A stretch of DNA of 64,000 nucleotides from Pseudomonas sp. UBA6562 (GTDB lineage Bacteria > Pseudomonadota > Gammaproteobacteria > Pseudomonadales > Pseudomonadaceae). Shown here in pieces: positions 23,359-32,364 of the stretch; the first letter of the stretch is position 1, and the number at the start of each line of letters is the position of its first letter. The notes under the pieces were generated by a model. That model was not told where the DNA came from and ran no database searches. It worked only from the letters and a program-made list of their open reading frames with translations. The stretch lies in NCBI RefSeq assembly GCF_002434265.1, contig NZ_DJJS01000006.1, positions 62,001-126,000 on the forward strand, written 5' to 3'. Position numbers and translations under genes: made by a program.

Positions 23359-24435
23359 TCACTTATACAAAATCGCCTGATGGATCTCCCCCAACGCCAT
23401 GATCCGTTGAGCGGCATTGAGCTTGATGGCTTCCTTGGGCATCCCAAACACCACGCAACTGGCTTCATCCTGAGCAACGGTCGCCGCCCCCGCCTCGAGC
23501 ATCTCCTTCAACCCCCGCGCCCCATCGTCCCCCATCCCTGTCATGATGATCCCCGTCGCATTCCGCCCCGCAAACCGCGCCACCGACCGAAACAACACAT
23601 CCACCGAGGGCCGATGCCGATTCACCAACGGCCCATCGATCACCTGCGCGTGGTAATACGCCCCACTGCGCGTAACCATCAAATGCTTCCCCCCAGGCGC
23701 AATCAACGCCAGCCCCGGCAAAATCCGATCATTGTTACGTGCCTCGCGCACCTCGATCTGGCACACGCTATTGAGCCGCTCGGCGAACGAAGCGGTGAAC
23801 TTCTCCGGCATGTGCTGCACGATCACCATCCCTGGGCACACCCGCGGCAGCGCCGTCAGCACCGCTTCCAGCGCCTGGGTGCCGCCGGTGGAGGTGCCGA
23901 TGGCGACGATACGCTCGGTGGTCTGGGCCATGGCTTGGCCGGTCCCCGCAGGCAGGATCGCATCCGCACTCAGCTTGGTAGCCGGCGCCGGTACAGGGCT
24001 CGCACTCCGCTTGCCCAAGTTCCTGACATTGGCATTGGCAGCAGCCCGCACCGCCGCCACCAACTCAGCCGCCGATTCGAGCAGAAACCCCTTCAACCCA
24101 GTGGAAGGCTTGGTGATGATCTCCACCGCCCCCGCCGACAACGCCTGCAAGGAGGTCTCCGCCCCCTTCTGCGTCAACGACGAACAGATGATCACCGGCG
24201 TCGGCCGCTCGCTCATGATCTTCTTCAGAAAGGTGATGCCATCCATACGCGGCATCTCCACATCGAGCACGATCACATCCGGCCATTCCCGCGCCAGCTT
24301 GTCCATGGCGAACAGCGGGTCGGACGCCGCGCCCATGACGTGGATGTCCGGCGTGTCGCCGAGAATCGCCTGCAGCACCTGGCGCACCACGGCGGAATCG
24401 TCGACCAGCAGCACACTGATTTTTTTGCTAGGCAT
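23359..24435 (-). CDS. cheB: Chemotaxis protein-glutamate methylesterase/deamidase CheB
   Basis: CheB removes methyl groups from chemoreceptors, giving adaptation. The 358-aa protein has a receiver domain (residues 1-125; acceptor Asp58 in VIVLDVEMPRMDG, switch Lys109 in ITKP), a short linker, and the methylesterase domain (about 172-358). The catalytic triad is visible: Ser182 in GTSTGG, His in QHMP, and Asp in TGMGDDG. It is the last gene of the operon, and its ATG overlaps the cheD stop by 8 nt. The linker is Pro/Ala-rich. Confidence 0.96.
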   Translation of the reverse strand: MPSKKISVLLVDDSAVVRQVLQAILGDTPDIHVMGAASDPLFAMDKLAREWPDVIVLDVEMPRMDGITFLKKIMSERPTPVIICSSLTQKGAETSLQALSAGAVEIITKPSTGLKGFLLESAAELVAAVRAAANANVRNLGKRSASPVPAPATKLSADAILPAGTGQAMAQTTERIVAIGTSTGGTQALEAVLTALPRVCPGMVIVQHMPEKFTASFAERLNSVCQIEVREARNNDRILPGLALIAPGGKHLMVTRSGAYYHAQVIDGPLVNRHRPSVDVLFRSVARFAGRNATGIIMTGMGDDGARGLKEMLEAGAATVAQDEASCVVFGMPKEAIKLNAAQRIMALGEIHQAILYK

Positions 24436-24931
24436 GTTCTTGAAGGGTTCCCATTGGTTGGTGCCGGACCCAGACGTTGCCGTTCCACAGGTCGAACAGG
24501 ATCGTGCGGTGGCCGGTGCTGCCCATGTCCTGGGCCGTCAGGTGCAGGTGGTGGCGCTCGGTCAGGGCCAGCGCCGCGCGAATGTTCAGACCGGCCACGT
24601 CCTGCGTCGGCAGGCGGCGGCGCAGCTCGGGGAACATCTCGCCGCCGCCGAACAGCTTGACCTGATAGTCCTGGGCCTGGGTGCCATTGGCTTGCGCGTG
24701 GCGCAGCAACAGTTCCAGGGCTTCGTCGGCATAGCGGCCATCGAGGGGCTGCTGCTTGCGCGGGCGCCCCGGCAGCATGAAGTGGCACATGCCGCCGATC
24801 AGCCGCTGCGGGTGCCAGAAGGTGATCGCCACGCACGAGCCGAGCAAGGTGCGCAGGCGCGTCGGCCGTGTGGCAAAACTGACTTGGCCGGGGGCCAGGA
24901 CCACTTCGGTGGCACCGATGGGCTTTTTCAT
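24428..24931 (-). CDS. cheD: Chemoreceptor glutamine deamidase CheD
   Basis: CheD deamidates glutamines on chemoreceptors and can regulate other chemotaxis proteins. The 167-aa product has the catalytic dyad Cys33 (LLGSCVAI) and His50 (GGMCHFMLP), plus the family motif VKLFGGGEMF. The ATG at 24931 (MKKPIGATEVVL) overlaps the cheR stop by 4 nt (ATGA), so translation is coupled. The frame continues upstream to 25417 but that part lies inside cheR and is rejected. Confidence 0.95.
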   Translation of the reverse strand: MKKPIGATEVVLAPGQVSFATRPTRLRTLLGSCVAITFWHPQRLIGGMCHFMLPGRPRKQQPLDGRYADEALELLLRHAQANGTQAQDYQVKLFGGGEMFPELRRRLPTQDVAGLNIRAALALTERHHLHLTAQDMGSTGHRTILFDLWNGNVWVRHQPMGTLQEHA

Positions 24932-25737
24932 GGTTTGCGGTAGATCGAGGGGGCCACCAGCTTCAGGGTGTCGTTGACCCCGTGCAGGCTTTCCGAGTGG
25001 CTGATGATCAGGTAACCGCCTTGCTTGAGCAGCGGCAACAGGCGTGCGACCACTTGGCACTTGGTCGGCTGGTCGAAATAGATCATCACGTTGCGCAGGA
25101 AGATCACCTCGAACTCGCCCAGCGCCGGCAGCGCTTCGTTGAGGTTGACCTGGACGAAATTGACACGGTTGCGCAGGGTCTTGTCGATCAGCACGGTGCC
25201 GGCCTGGCGACCGATGCCCTTGAGGCAGTATTTGACCAGCAACGGCTTGGGCAAGGTCTCGATGCGCTCCATCGAGTAGTGCCCGGTGCGCGCCTTGGCC
25301 AGCACCTGGGAGCTGATGTCCGAGCCGACCACTTCCCAGGACGTGCTGCCCAGGCTTTCGGCCAGGGTCATGGCCAGGCTGTAGGGCTCCTCGCCGGTGG
25401 AGCTGGCCGCGCTCCACACGCGGAACGTGCGGCCCGGTGCGACCTGGGGCAGCACGTGTTGGCGCAGGAAGTCGAAGTGCTTGGGCTCGCGGAAGAAATA
25501 GGTTTCGTTGGTAGTCAGCAGATCCAGCGCGACCTGCAGTTCGCCCTTGCGCTGGTCGTGCATGATCAGCTTGAAGTACTCGCCATAGCTCTGCAGCTCG
25601 TAGTGCTTGAGGCGCTTGAACAGGCGCCCGGCCACCAGGGCTTTCTTGGCCGGCGACAGGTTGATGCCGGCCGCGCGGTACAGCCAGCTCTGGAACTGGC
25701 CGAACTCGCGGTCGTCGATGGCAACGGTGTTGGGCAT
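24928..25737 (-). CDS. cheR: Chemoreceptor methyltransferase CheR
   Basis: CheR methylates receptor glutamates using S-adenosylmethionine. The 269-aa product has the N-terminal helical domain (residues 10-75; KALVAGRLFKRLKHY) and a SAM-binding domain with NETYFFREPKHFDFL, VWSAASSTGEEPYSLAM (motif I) and LRNVMIYFD. It contains a beta-subdomain insert, which in the pentapeptide-dependent class binds receptor C-terminal tails. The two receptors of this operon end in DFTRF and DITFF, possible tethers. Confidence 0.96.
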   Translation of the reverse strand: MPNTVAIDDREFGQFQSWLYRAAGINLSPAKKALVAGRLFKRLKHYELQSYGEYFKLIMHDQRKGELQVALDLLTTNETYFFREPKHFDFLRQHVLPQVAPGRTFRVWSAASSTGEEPYSLAMTLAESLGSTSWEVVGSDISSQVLAKARTGHYSMERIETLPKPLLVKYCLKGIGRQAGTVLIDKTLRNRVNFVQVNLNEALPALGEFEVIFLRNVMIYFDQPTKCQVVARLLPLLKQGGYLIISHSESLHGVNDTLKLVAPSIYRKP

Positions 25738-25746
25738 GGTCGGGCC

Positions 25747-26286
25747 TCAGCGCGGGTCGAGGTCGGCGGCCGGCGCCTGGCCGGCCTCGGCGATGCTGGC
25801 CATCTCGTCGATGGACAGCACCTTGTCCGCCGCCAGCACGATGACGAATTTGCCGTCGACCTTGGCCATGCCGCTGATGAAGTCGGCGCGGATGCGCGCA
25901 CCGAAGCTCGGTGGCGGCTCGATCTGTGTGGCCGGGATCTCCTGCACGGCAGACACCGTATCGACCAGCAGGCCGATGTCCTGGGGCTGGCCGTCTTCGC
26001 TGCTCGCTTCGAGGATGATCACGCAGGAGCGCCGGGTGATCGCCGAGTGGGCCCGCCCGAAGCGCGCCGACAGGTCCACCACCGGCACCACGGCACCGCG
26101 CAGGTTGATCACCCCGCGCACGAACGCGGGCATCATCGGCACCACGGTCAGGCTGCCGTATTCGATGATTTCCTTGATGCCCAGAATGCCGATGGCGAAC
26201 ATTTCGCCGCCCAGCATGAAGGTCAGGTACTGCCCGTCCTCGTCCACCGCCACTGCGCGCTGCCGCGTCGTCGTTACTGCGCCCAT
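25747..26286 (-). CDS. cheW: Chemotaxis coupling protein CheW
   Basis: CheW bridges chemoreceptors and CheA. The 179-aa protein is a single CheW domain (GQYLTFMLGGEMFAIGILGIKEIIEY, PAFVRGVINLRGAVVPVVDL, DTVSAVQEIP) with short N- and C-terminal extensions. A GGGAGAG ribosome binding site precedes the ATG at 26286. It is followed after 9 nt by cheR and preceded by a receptor gene. Confidence 0.96.
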   Translation of the reverse strand: MGAVTTTRQRAVAVDEDGQYLTFMLGGEMFAIGILGIKEIIEYGSLTVVPMMPAFVRGVINLRGAVVPVVDLSARFGRAHSAITRRSCVIILEASSEDGQPQDIGLLVDTVSAVQEIPATQIEPPPSFGARIRADFISGMAKVDGKFVIVLAADKVLSIDEMASIAEAGQAPAADLDPR

Positions 26287-26325
26287 GTCGCTGCTCTCCC
26301 TGGTAGGCCCGCGTCGATCGTGGGA

Positions 26326-27984
26326 TCAGAAACGGGTGAAATCCGACTCGTCCGGCGCACTGGCCATGTTGTAGGCGAACGCCTTGCGCGCCGGCACGGG
26401 TTTGCTGCGTGGCGGTTGGCGGTTGGGCGTGCTGCCGGGGCTGTCCGTGCCGCCGCTCTGAGGCGCAGGCTTGGACGCTGCATCGAGTACGAAGAAACTC
26501 ATGGCCTGTTGCAGTTGCTCGGCCTGGCTGCTCATCTCTTCGGCGGTGGCCGCCAGCTCCTCGCTGCTGGAGGCGTTCTGCTGGGTCACCTGGTTGAGCT
26601 GGGTCATCGCCGTGTTGATCTGCGCGACCCCGGCGGCCTGCTCTTCGGACGCGGCGCTGATTTCCTGCACCAGGTCGGAGGTCTTGTTGATCGACGGCAC
26701 CATTTCGTCGAGCAGGCTGCCGGCCTTCTCGGCCATGTCCACGCTGCTCGACGACAGCTCGCCGATTTCCTGGGCGGCCACCTGGCTGCGTTCGGCCAGC
26801 TTGCGCACTTCGGCGGCCACCACGGCGAAGCCCTTGCCGTGCTCGCCGGCCCGTGCGGCCTCGATGGCGGCGTTGAGCGCGAGCAGGTTGGTCTGGTAGG
26901 CGATGTCGTCGATGATGCTGATGCGCTGGGCGATCTTCTTCATCGCCACCACCGTCTGCTGCACCGATTCGCCGCCCTCGGTGGCTTCCTTGGCGGCTTT
27001 GCTGGCCATGCCGTCGGTGACCTTGGCGTTTTCGGTGTTCTGGTTGATGCTGGCGCTCATCTGCTCCACCGACGCGCTGGTTTCCTCGACGCTGGCGGCC
27101 TGCTCGCTGGTGGCCTGGCTCATCGATTGCGCGGTGGCGCTGACCTGCTCGGAGGCGCTGGCGAGGTTGTCGGCGGCGTTGCGCACTTCACCGATGATGT
27201 GCGCCAGCTTGCCGACCATGTTGCGCATGGCGTTGAGCACCATGCCGGTCTCGTCCTTGCCACCCGCCTCGATGTGCGCGTTGAGGTTGCCTTCGGCCAG
27301 GTGCTCGGCGGCGCTCGCGGCTTGGCGCAGGGGGCGGGAGATGATCCGTGCGATGAACAGCGCCAGGCCCAGGCCGATCAGCAATGCCAGGACCAGCACC
27401 GCGATGATCGACACGCGGGCACGCTCGTACAGCGCCGAGCCCTTGTCACCCGCAGCACTCGCACCGGCATCGTTGAGCTCGACCATTTTCTGCAAGCGTG
27501 CCGTCACCTCGTCGAAGTGCCCTTTGGATTCGCCCCGGAGCAAGCTGCGCGCCTGCGCTTCCTGGTTCTGACGGGACAGCGCCAGCACCTGTTTGCTGCT
27601 CTCGAGGTAGGCGTCCCAGGCGCTTCTCACGCTGAGCAGCAGTTGCCGATCCTCGTCGCTGGCCACCAGCGGCTCGTAGGTCTGCATGCGGGTTTCGAAC
27701 TGCTCGCGCGCCTCTTCGGCTTCACGTTCGGCCTGGGTCTTTTCTTCGGCGATCTCGGTGCTGAGGTGGCGGTTTTCCTTCAACCGGTAAGTGGCGGCGA
27801 AAAAGCGCATGCCTGCCGCTGCCCGCATGGAGGGCATCCAATTGCTCTTGATCTCCTGAGCGGCATGGTTGACGGCACCGAGCTGCAGGATGGCGAAGGT
27901 GCCCATGGCCCCGGTCAGTGCCAGGACCACCAGAAACGAGCTGATCAGCTTGGTGGAAATCTTGAGATCGTAGAACCATTTCAT
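26326..27984 (-). CDS. Methyl-accepting chemotaxis protein, membrane-bound (four-helix-bundle sensor)
   Basis: The 552-aa receptor has a short cytoplasmic start (MKWFYDLKISTKL), TM1 (about 13-32), a periplasmic helical domain of about 160 residues resembling the 4HB_MCP sensor, TM2 (about 190-212), HAMP, and a long signalling domain. The hairpin tip is the typical EAARAGEHGKGFAVVAAEVRKLAERS. The C-terminus is extended (Pro/Ser-rich) and ends DESDFTRF, with aromatic residues like CheR-tethering pentapeptides. The ATG at 27984 has GGAGG 9 nt upstream; the open frame further upstream overlaps cheA and is rejected. The ligand is unknown. Confidence 0.94.
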   Translation of the reverse strand: MKWFYDLKISTKLISSFLVVLALTGAMGTFAILQLGAVNHAAQEIKSNWMPSMRAAAGMRFFAATYRLKENRHLSTEIAEEKTQAEREAEEAREQFETRMQTYEPLVASDEDRQLLLSVRSAWDAYLESSKQVLALSRQNQEAQARSLLRGESKGHFDEVTARLQKMVELNDAGASAAGDKGSALYERARVSIIAVLVLALLIGLGLALFIARIISRPLRQAASAAEHLAEGNLNAHIEAGGKDETGMVLNAMRNMVGKLAHIIGEVRNAADNLASASEQVSATAQSMSQATSEQAASVEETSASVEQMSASINQNTENAKVTDGMASKAAKEATEGGESVQQTVVAMKKIAQRISIIDDIAYQTNLLALNAAIEAARAGEHGKGFAVVAAEVRKLAERSQVAAQEIGELSSSSVDMAEKAGSLLDEMVPSINKTSDLVQEISAASEEQAAGVAQINTAMTQLNQVTQQNASSSEELAATAEEMSSQAEQLQQAMSFFVLDAASKPAPQSGGTDSPGSTPNRQPPRSKPVPARKAFAYNMASAPDESDFTRF

Positions 27985-28013
27985 CGGGGAACCTCCATGG
28001 AGTTGCAAAGACG

Positions 28014-30074
28014 TCAGCGGGCGGAAGGCGTCGGCGACTGAGGCGCCTGGGCCGTGCGGGCTTCCAGTTGTACGAGTTGGTTGAGCAGGGCCGGCACGTC
28101 CAGGATCAGGGCCACCGCCCCGCTGCCGAGGATGGTCGAGCCGCTGATGCCGCGCAGGGCGCCGAACAGCTTGCCCAGGGGCTTGATCACGGTCTGGAAC
28201 TCGCCGTGCAGGTCGTCGACCACCAGCCCGGCCTTGTGCTCGGCGTAGCGCACCACCACCACGTTCTGCCGGCGCGCGGGCGGGCCTTCGTGGTCGAAGT
28301 GGTCGCGCAGGTCCACCAGGGGCAGCACCTCGCCGCGCAGGTCCAGGTAGCCCTGGTCGCGGCCGGACTGGCGCTGGCGGTCGTCCAGTTCGATGCACTC
28401 CTGGACCATGTCCAGCGGAATCACGTAGGTGGACTGGTCGATGCCGACCAGGAAGCCATTGATGATCGCCAGGGTCAGCGGCAGACGGATGCGCACCAAC
28501 GTGCCCTGGCCGGGGCGGCTGTCGAGGTCGACGGTGCCGCGCAACAGGGTGATGTTGCGCTTGACCACGTCCATGCCCACGCCGCGCCCGGACAGGTTGG
28601 TGACGGCCTCGGCGGTGGAGAACCCCGCTTCGAAGATCAGGTTGTAGACCTCCTGGTCGGTGAGCACCGCCCCGCTCGCCACCAGCCCACGCTCCTGGGC
28701 CTTGGCCAGGATGCGCTCGCGGTCGAGGCCGGCGCCGTCGTCGGCGATTTCGATGACGATGCTGCCGGAGTCGTGGTAGGCGTTGAGGCTCAGGTGGCCC
28801 TTGCTCGGTTTGCCCGCCGCACGCCGCGCCTCGGCGCTTTCGATGCCGTGGTCCATGGCGTTGCGCAGCAGGTGCATCAGCGGGTCGCCGATCTTCTCCA
28901 CCACGGTCTTGTCCAGCTCGGTGTCCGCGCCGTCGATGATCAGCTCGATGTCCTTGCCCAGTTCCTGGCTGACGTCGCGCACCACGCGGCGGAAGCGGTT
29001 GAAGGTCTCGCCGATGGGGACCATGCGCAGGTGCAGGGCGCCGTCGAGGATGTCCTCCACCAGCCCCGACACCGTCGAGGTGGCTTCCTGCAGCGGGTCG
29101 TTGTCGCAGGCGCGCGCCAGCAGGCTCGCGCCGGCGCTGGCGATCACCAGTTCGCCGACCAGGTTGATCAACGCGTCGAGCTTGTCGGCGTTGACCCGTA
29201 CGTAGCTGCCGTCGCGGGTTTTCGCCTCGGTGTTGGCCGGCAGGCGCTGGGCCGGAGCAGGCGCCGAATCCTGCTCGGCATGCGCCACGATCAGGTCGTT
29301 GCCGGTGGCCACGCCGCTGTTGCTGGGCACGTCGCTGTCGGGCGTTTCGTCGACCGCCTGGATATGCACCTCACAGTCGTCGCGCACGAAGTCGAACACC
29401 TCAACGAGCGTGGCCTGGCTGGCCGTCGAGCGCAGGTCGATCTCGAAGCCCAGGTAGCAGCTTTCCGGGTCCCAGTGTTCCAGGGCGGGAATGCTGTCAG
29501 TCAAAGTGGTGACCTGCACCATCTGCCCCAGGGTTTCGAGGTAGCGCAGGAACGACAGCGGGTCCATGCCATTGCGGAACACGTCCACGCCGAAACGCAG
29601 GGAAATGTGCCAGAGCACGTCGGCCTGCGCGTCGTCGGCCAGTACCGCGGGAGCGGCGTCGGCAGTGGCGGTGCGTAACGTCTGATAGGCGCTCAGCGCC
29701 TCGCGCAGGGCTTCGTCGCGGGCCAGCGCGGCCGGGCTCGGCGCCTCGCCGCGGCTGGCGACCACGTCGATCAGTTCGAGCATGTGGTCGCCGCACTTGA
29801 GCAGCAACGCGATCAGGGCCGCGTCCACCGCCACGCTGCCCTCGCGCAGGCGGTCGAGCACGTCTTCGACGATGTGCGTGAAGCCTACGATCGACCCGAG
29901 GCCGAACAGCCCGGCGGACCCTTTGATGGTGTGCGCGGCGCGGAAGATCGCGCCGAGGGCATCCTGGTCGTCGGGGTCGCTTTCCAGTTGCAGCAGGGAT
30001 TGCTCCATGGCTTGCAACAGTTCGCGCGCCTCGACGATGAAGGTCTGCAATGCCTGATCGAGATTGATGCCCAC
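28014..30074 (-). CDS. cheA: Chemotaxis histidine kinase CheA
   Basis: CheA autophosphorylates and passes phosphate to CheY and CheB. The 686-aa protein starts at GTG 30074. Domains: Hpt/P1 (1-110; phosphorylated His48 in RAAHTIKGSAG), an atypical middle region (about 130-270) in place of a standard P2, a dimerisation helix pair (about 285-345), an HATPase (LLRNAMDHGIES, DDGAGLDRERI, GRGVGMDVVK), and a C-terminal CheW-like domain (about 545-665). The gene is preceded by a STAS-domain gene and followed by the receptor at 27984. Confidence 0.96.
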   Translation of the reverse strand: MGINLDQALQTFIVEARELLQAMEQSLLQLESDPDDQDALGAIFRAAHTIKGSAGLFGLGSIVGFTHIVEDVLDRLREGSVAVDAALIALLLKCGDHMLELIDVVASRGEAPSPAALARDEALREALSAYQTLRTATADAAPAVLADDAQADVLWHISLRFGVDVFRNGMDPLSFLRYLETLGQMVQVTTLTDSIPALEHWDPESCYLGFEIDLRSTASQATLVEVFDFVRDDCEVHIQAVDETPDSDVPSNSGVATGNDLIVAHAEQDSAPAPAQRLPANTEAKTRDGSYVRVNADKLDALINLVGELVIASAGASLLARACDNDPLQEATSTVSGLVEDILDGALHLRMVPIGETFNRFRRVVRDVSQELGKDIELIIDGADTELDKTVVEKIGDPLMHLLRNAMDHGIESAEARRAAGKPSKGHLSLNAYHDSGSIVIEIADDGAGLDRERILAKAQERGLVASGAVLTDQEVYNLIFEAGFSTAEAVTNLSGRGVGMDVVKRNITLLRGTVDLDSRPGQGTLVRIRLPLTLAIINGFLVGIDQSTYVIPLDMVQECIELDDRQRQSGRDQGYLDLRGEVLPLVDLRDHFDHEGPPARRQNVVVVRYAEHKAGLVVDDLHGEFQTVIKPLGKLFGALRGISGSTILGSGAVALILDVPALLNQLVQLEARTAQAPQSPTPSAR

Positions 30075-30114
30075 CTGGACCTTCCTTGTCGAGCGATGAA
30101 CGGAGCAGTGCCGG

Positions 30115-30402
30115 TTACAGCGCGGCGCTGCGACACAGTTGGAGCGCCTGCGTGACCGCCTGGCTCTGGCCGGTCACCTGCAAGGCGCTGCCGGCGAGGC
30201 CGGCTTCGCGCTGGACGACGGCCAGCCACTGCAAGCCGGCGCCGTCCATTTCCGTGACCTGGGACAGGTCCAGCGCCAGGCGCGGCGCGGCGCCGATCTG
30301 CGGCAGCAAGGTGCCCGCCAGTTCGGCGACGGTGTAGATCGTGAGTTCGCCGTCGACGCCCACCTGGGTGGTGCCGTCGAGGGTTTCGAGGGTGAGCGGC
30401 AT
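30115..30402 (-). CDS. STAS-domain protein of the chemosensory operon
   Basis: The 95-aa single-domain protein has the STAS fold (anti-sigma-factor antagonist/MlaB type): VGVDGELTIYTVAELAGTLL, then LALDLSQVTEMDGAGLQWL. In phosphorylatable STAS proteins the motif reads D-S-x-G; here it is D-G-A-G, so the usual phosphorylated Ser is absent. GGGAGG ribosome binding site before ATG 30402. It lies between cheY and cheA, where a role as a partner of the CheA kinase or of a regulator is likely but unproven. Single STAS genes also occur in some other che clusters. Confidence 0.85.
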   Translation of the reverse strand: MPLTLETLDGTTQVGVDGELTIYTVAELAGTLLPQIGAAPRLALDLSQVTEMDGAGLQWLAVVQREAGLAGSALQVTGQSQAVTQALQLCRSAAL

Positions 30403-30425
30403 GTCGGCCTCCCTGGCGCCGGGTG

Positions 30426-30794
30426 TCAGGGCAGGATCAGTTTCGAGACCGCCGCCAGCATCTGCGCCGGCTGGAACGGTTTGACCACCCAGGCCTTGGC
30501 GCCCGCGGCCTGGCCTTCGGCCTTCTTCGAGGCCTGGGACTCGGTGGTCAGCATGATGATCGGCGTGAACTTGTAGCTGGCCAGCTTCTTGACCTCCTTG
30601 ACGAAGGTGATGCCGTCCATGTTGGGCATGTTCACGTCGCTGATGATCAGGTGCACCTTCTGCCCGGTCAGCTTGTTCAGGGCGTCCTTGCCGTCGCTGG
30701 CCTCGATCACGTCGTAACCGGCGCTTTTCAGCGCGATGCCGACCACCTGCCGTACGCTGCTGGAGTCGTCGACCACTAATACATTCTTCGCCAT
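30426..30794 (-). CDS. cheY: CheY-like single-domain response regulator
   Basis: The 122-aa receiver has acidic residues Asp9/Asp10 (VLVVDDS), phosphoacceptor Asp53 (IISDVNMPNMDG), Thr (LTTES) and Lys105 (VVKPF). It is longer-loop and closer to the CheY of accessory clusters than to the flagellar one. It lies between the first receptor gene and the STAS gene and is probably a phosphate acceptor of CheA at 28014. Output could be motor binding or a phosphate sink. Confidence 0.94.
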   Translation of the reverse strand: MAKNVLVVDDSSSVRQVVGIALKSAGYDVIEASDGKDALNKLTGQKVHLIISDVNMPNMDGITFVKEVKKLASYKFTPIIMLTTESQASKKAEGQAAGAKAWVVKPFQPAQMLAAVSKLILP

Positions 30795-30803
30795 GCTGGG
30801 CTC

Positions 30804-32015
30804 CTAGAAGAAAGTGATGTCTTGGGAATTGGGTTGCACCGCCGCCTCGCCATGGTGGAGGCGCCGTTGCTCCTCGGTGGCGTAGGTGGTTTCCATGCGC
30901 GCCAGCCATTGCCGGGCGTCGATGGCCAGCGGCTGGTCGGGGGCCTGGTTGGCCTGCACGAGATGCCCGTGCAGGGCGTGCATGTTGTCGCGCACGTGGC
31001 TGAGTATCTGGCTGACCCGGTCCTGGAACTGCAGGTTGACCAGCACCTCGGTCATCTCGTCGCGGATACCGTGGCTTTCCTGCTTGAGCAGGTCGGCGGA
31101 ATCGGCCAAACGCCCGGTGATGCTCTGGAAGCGGGCGAGCACCACCTGGATGGTGTGTTCGGACTCGCTCACCGAATGGCTGTCCTGGTCGGCGCTGTTG
31201 GAGGCGGCCTGCACCAGTTGGGTGATGGCGTTGTTGATGATGTCGACCTTGGCCGACATCTGCTGGCCGGTTTCGCTGGACTTGCTCGACAAGCTGCGCA
31301 CCGCATCGGCCACCACCGCGAAGCCGCGACCGGCCTCGCCGGCACGCGCCGCTTCGATGGCCGCGTTGAGGGCCAGCAGGTTGGTCTGTGCGGCAATCGC
31401 CGCCACATCGGCGGCCATGGTCCGCAGTTCGCCGGTATAGGCGGTCAGGCTGCGTACCTGGGCCAGGGTCTGGTCGCGGCTGGTCTGGGTGGCCTTGAGC
31501 GAGTCGATCACCTGGCTCAATTCGCCGTCGCTGCGCGCCAGCGCTTCGAGGGCGCCGTCAGCGGCCTGCCCGTCCAGTTCGCCGGCCGCGTGCTGCGACG
31601 CCTGTACGGTTTCCTGCAAGCGGGTGGCGATCCCGGTGAAGCGATCCGCCAGGCTGACGATGGCTTCTTCGGTCTGGTGGCGCGAGCTTTCCACCTGCTT
31701 GGCCCAGATGGGCATGGCGCCGAGCAGGACTTCGTCGAGCTGTGCCCGGACGGCCATGCCGTCGTCCGCATGCGCACTCGACTGCTCCGCTTGCGCCTGT
31801 GCGAGCGCTCGTTGCAGTGCGTTGCGCTGCGAGGCCGCGCTCCAGGCACAGGCACCCAGGCCGATCGCTGCCAGTGCCGCGCAGGCCAGCAGGTTGGCCG
31901 TCGAGGTCGATTGCACGAGTATCCAGATGACGGCCGGAACGACAGGAACGAACGCAAACCAACTAAGACGCGGAACACCGGGAGAGGCAATGCGGCTGGA
32001 CTGACGCTGGGTCAT
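30804..32015 (-). CDS. Methyl-accepting chemotaxis protein with short membrane anchor, first gene of the operon
   Basis: The 403-aa receptor has two adjacent N-terminal membrane helices (about 17-55: SWFAFVPVVPAVIWILV and NLLACAALAAIGLGACAW). There is no periplasmic sensor domain, then a cytoplasmic helical part and a signalling tip (EAARAGEAGRGFAVVADAVRSLSSKS). Signals are therefore probably sensed in the cytoplasm or membrane. The C-terminus NSQDITFF resembles short terminal peptides that recruit CheR or CheZ-like partners. An AAGGA ribosome binding site precedes ATG 32015. A sigma-28-like promoter lies 46 bp upstream. Confidence 0.92.
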   Translation of the reverse strand: MTQRQSSRIASPGVPRLSWFAFVPVVPAVIWILVQSTSTANLLACAALAAIGLGACAWSAASQRNALQRALAQAQAEQSSAHADDGMAVRAQLDEVLLGAMPIWAKQVESSRHQTEEAIVSLADRFTGIATRLQETVQASQHAAGELDGQAADGALEALARSDGELSQVIDSLKATQTSRDQTLAQVRSLTAYTGELRTMAADVAAIAAQTNLLALNAAIEAARAGEAGRGFAVVADAVRSLSSKSSETGQQMSAKVDIINNAITQLVQAASNSADQDSHSVSESEHTIQVVLARFQSITGRLADSADLLKQESHGIRDEMTEVLVNLQFQDRVSQILSHVRDNMHALHGHLVQANQAPDQPLAIDARQWLARMETTYATEEQRRLHHGEAAVQPNSQDITFF

Positions 32016-32060
32016 GAGTTCGATCCTTGAACGGTGTAGCGGGTGGAGATGACAAAAGGG

Positions 32061-32087
32061 TTATCAGCCTTGTTTGTAACAACTTTA
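32061..32087 (-). promoter_or_regulatory. Sigma-28 (FliA) type promoter of the chemosensory operon
   Basis: On the minus strand TAAAGTTG, 11 nt, GCTGATAA (32087 to 32061). The FliA consensus is TAAAGTTT-N11-GCCGATAA; each element differs by one base and the spacing is exact. Transcription would start near 32053, about 38 nt before the first receptor gene. The remainder of the 349-bp gap (32088-32364) contains hairpins near 32292-32345 and one doubtful small frame. Confidence 0.8.
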
Positions 32088-32364
32088 GACAATCTAGGTG
32101 CCTTCCGTCCGATTCATGACCGGCGGATGCCTGTGTGCTCGGAGTGTCCACAGCCGTCCGGATTTCGCCCGAGCGAAACCATCGGCACCGGTTTTTGGGA
32201 GGCTAAAGATGTCAGCGTCTTGGCGGCTGTTGCTGCAATTGCTGGCGGGGTGCGCGGGACAAGAGGCGGTTTGTGGCGATGGCGAGTTGCTTTGGCGACA
32301 GGGAATAGTCGCCTGGATTTTTAAGCGAACGACGAAGAAGTCGTTCCCTCTGGTTGGTAACCCG

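Noticed and set aside
24982..28041. A 1019-codon plus-strand frame over the cheR-MCP region
   Set aside because: Shadow of four clearly identified chemotaxis genes on the minus strand.
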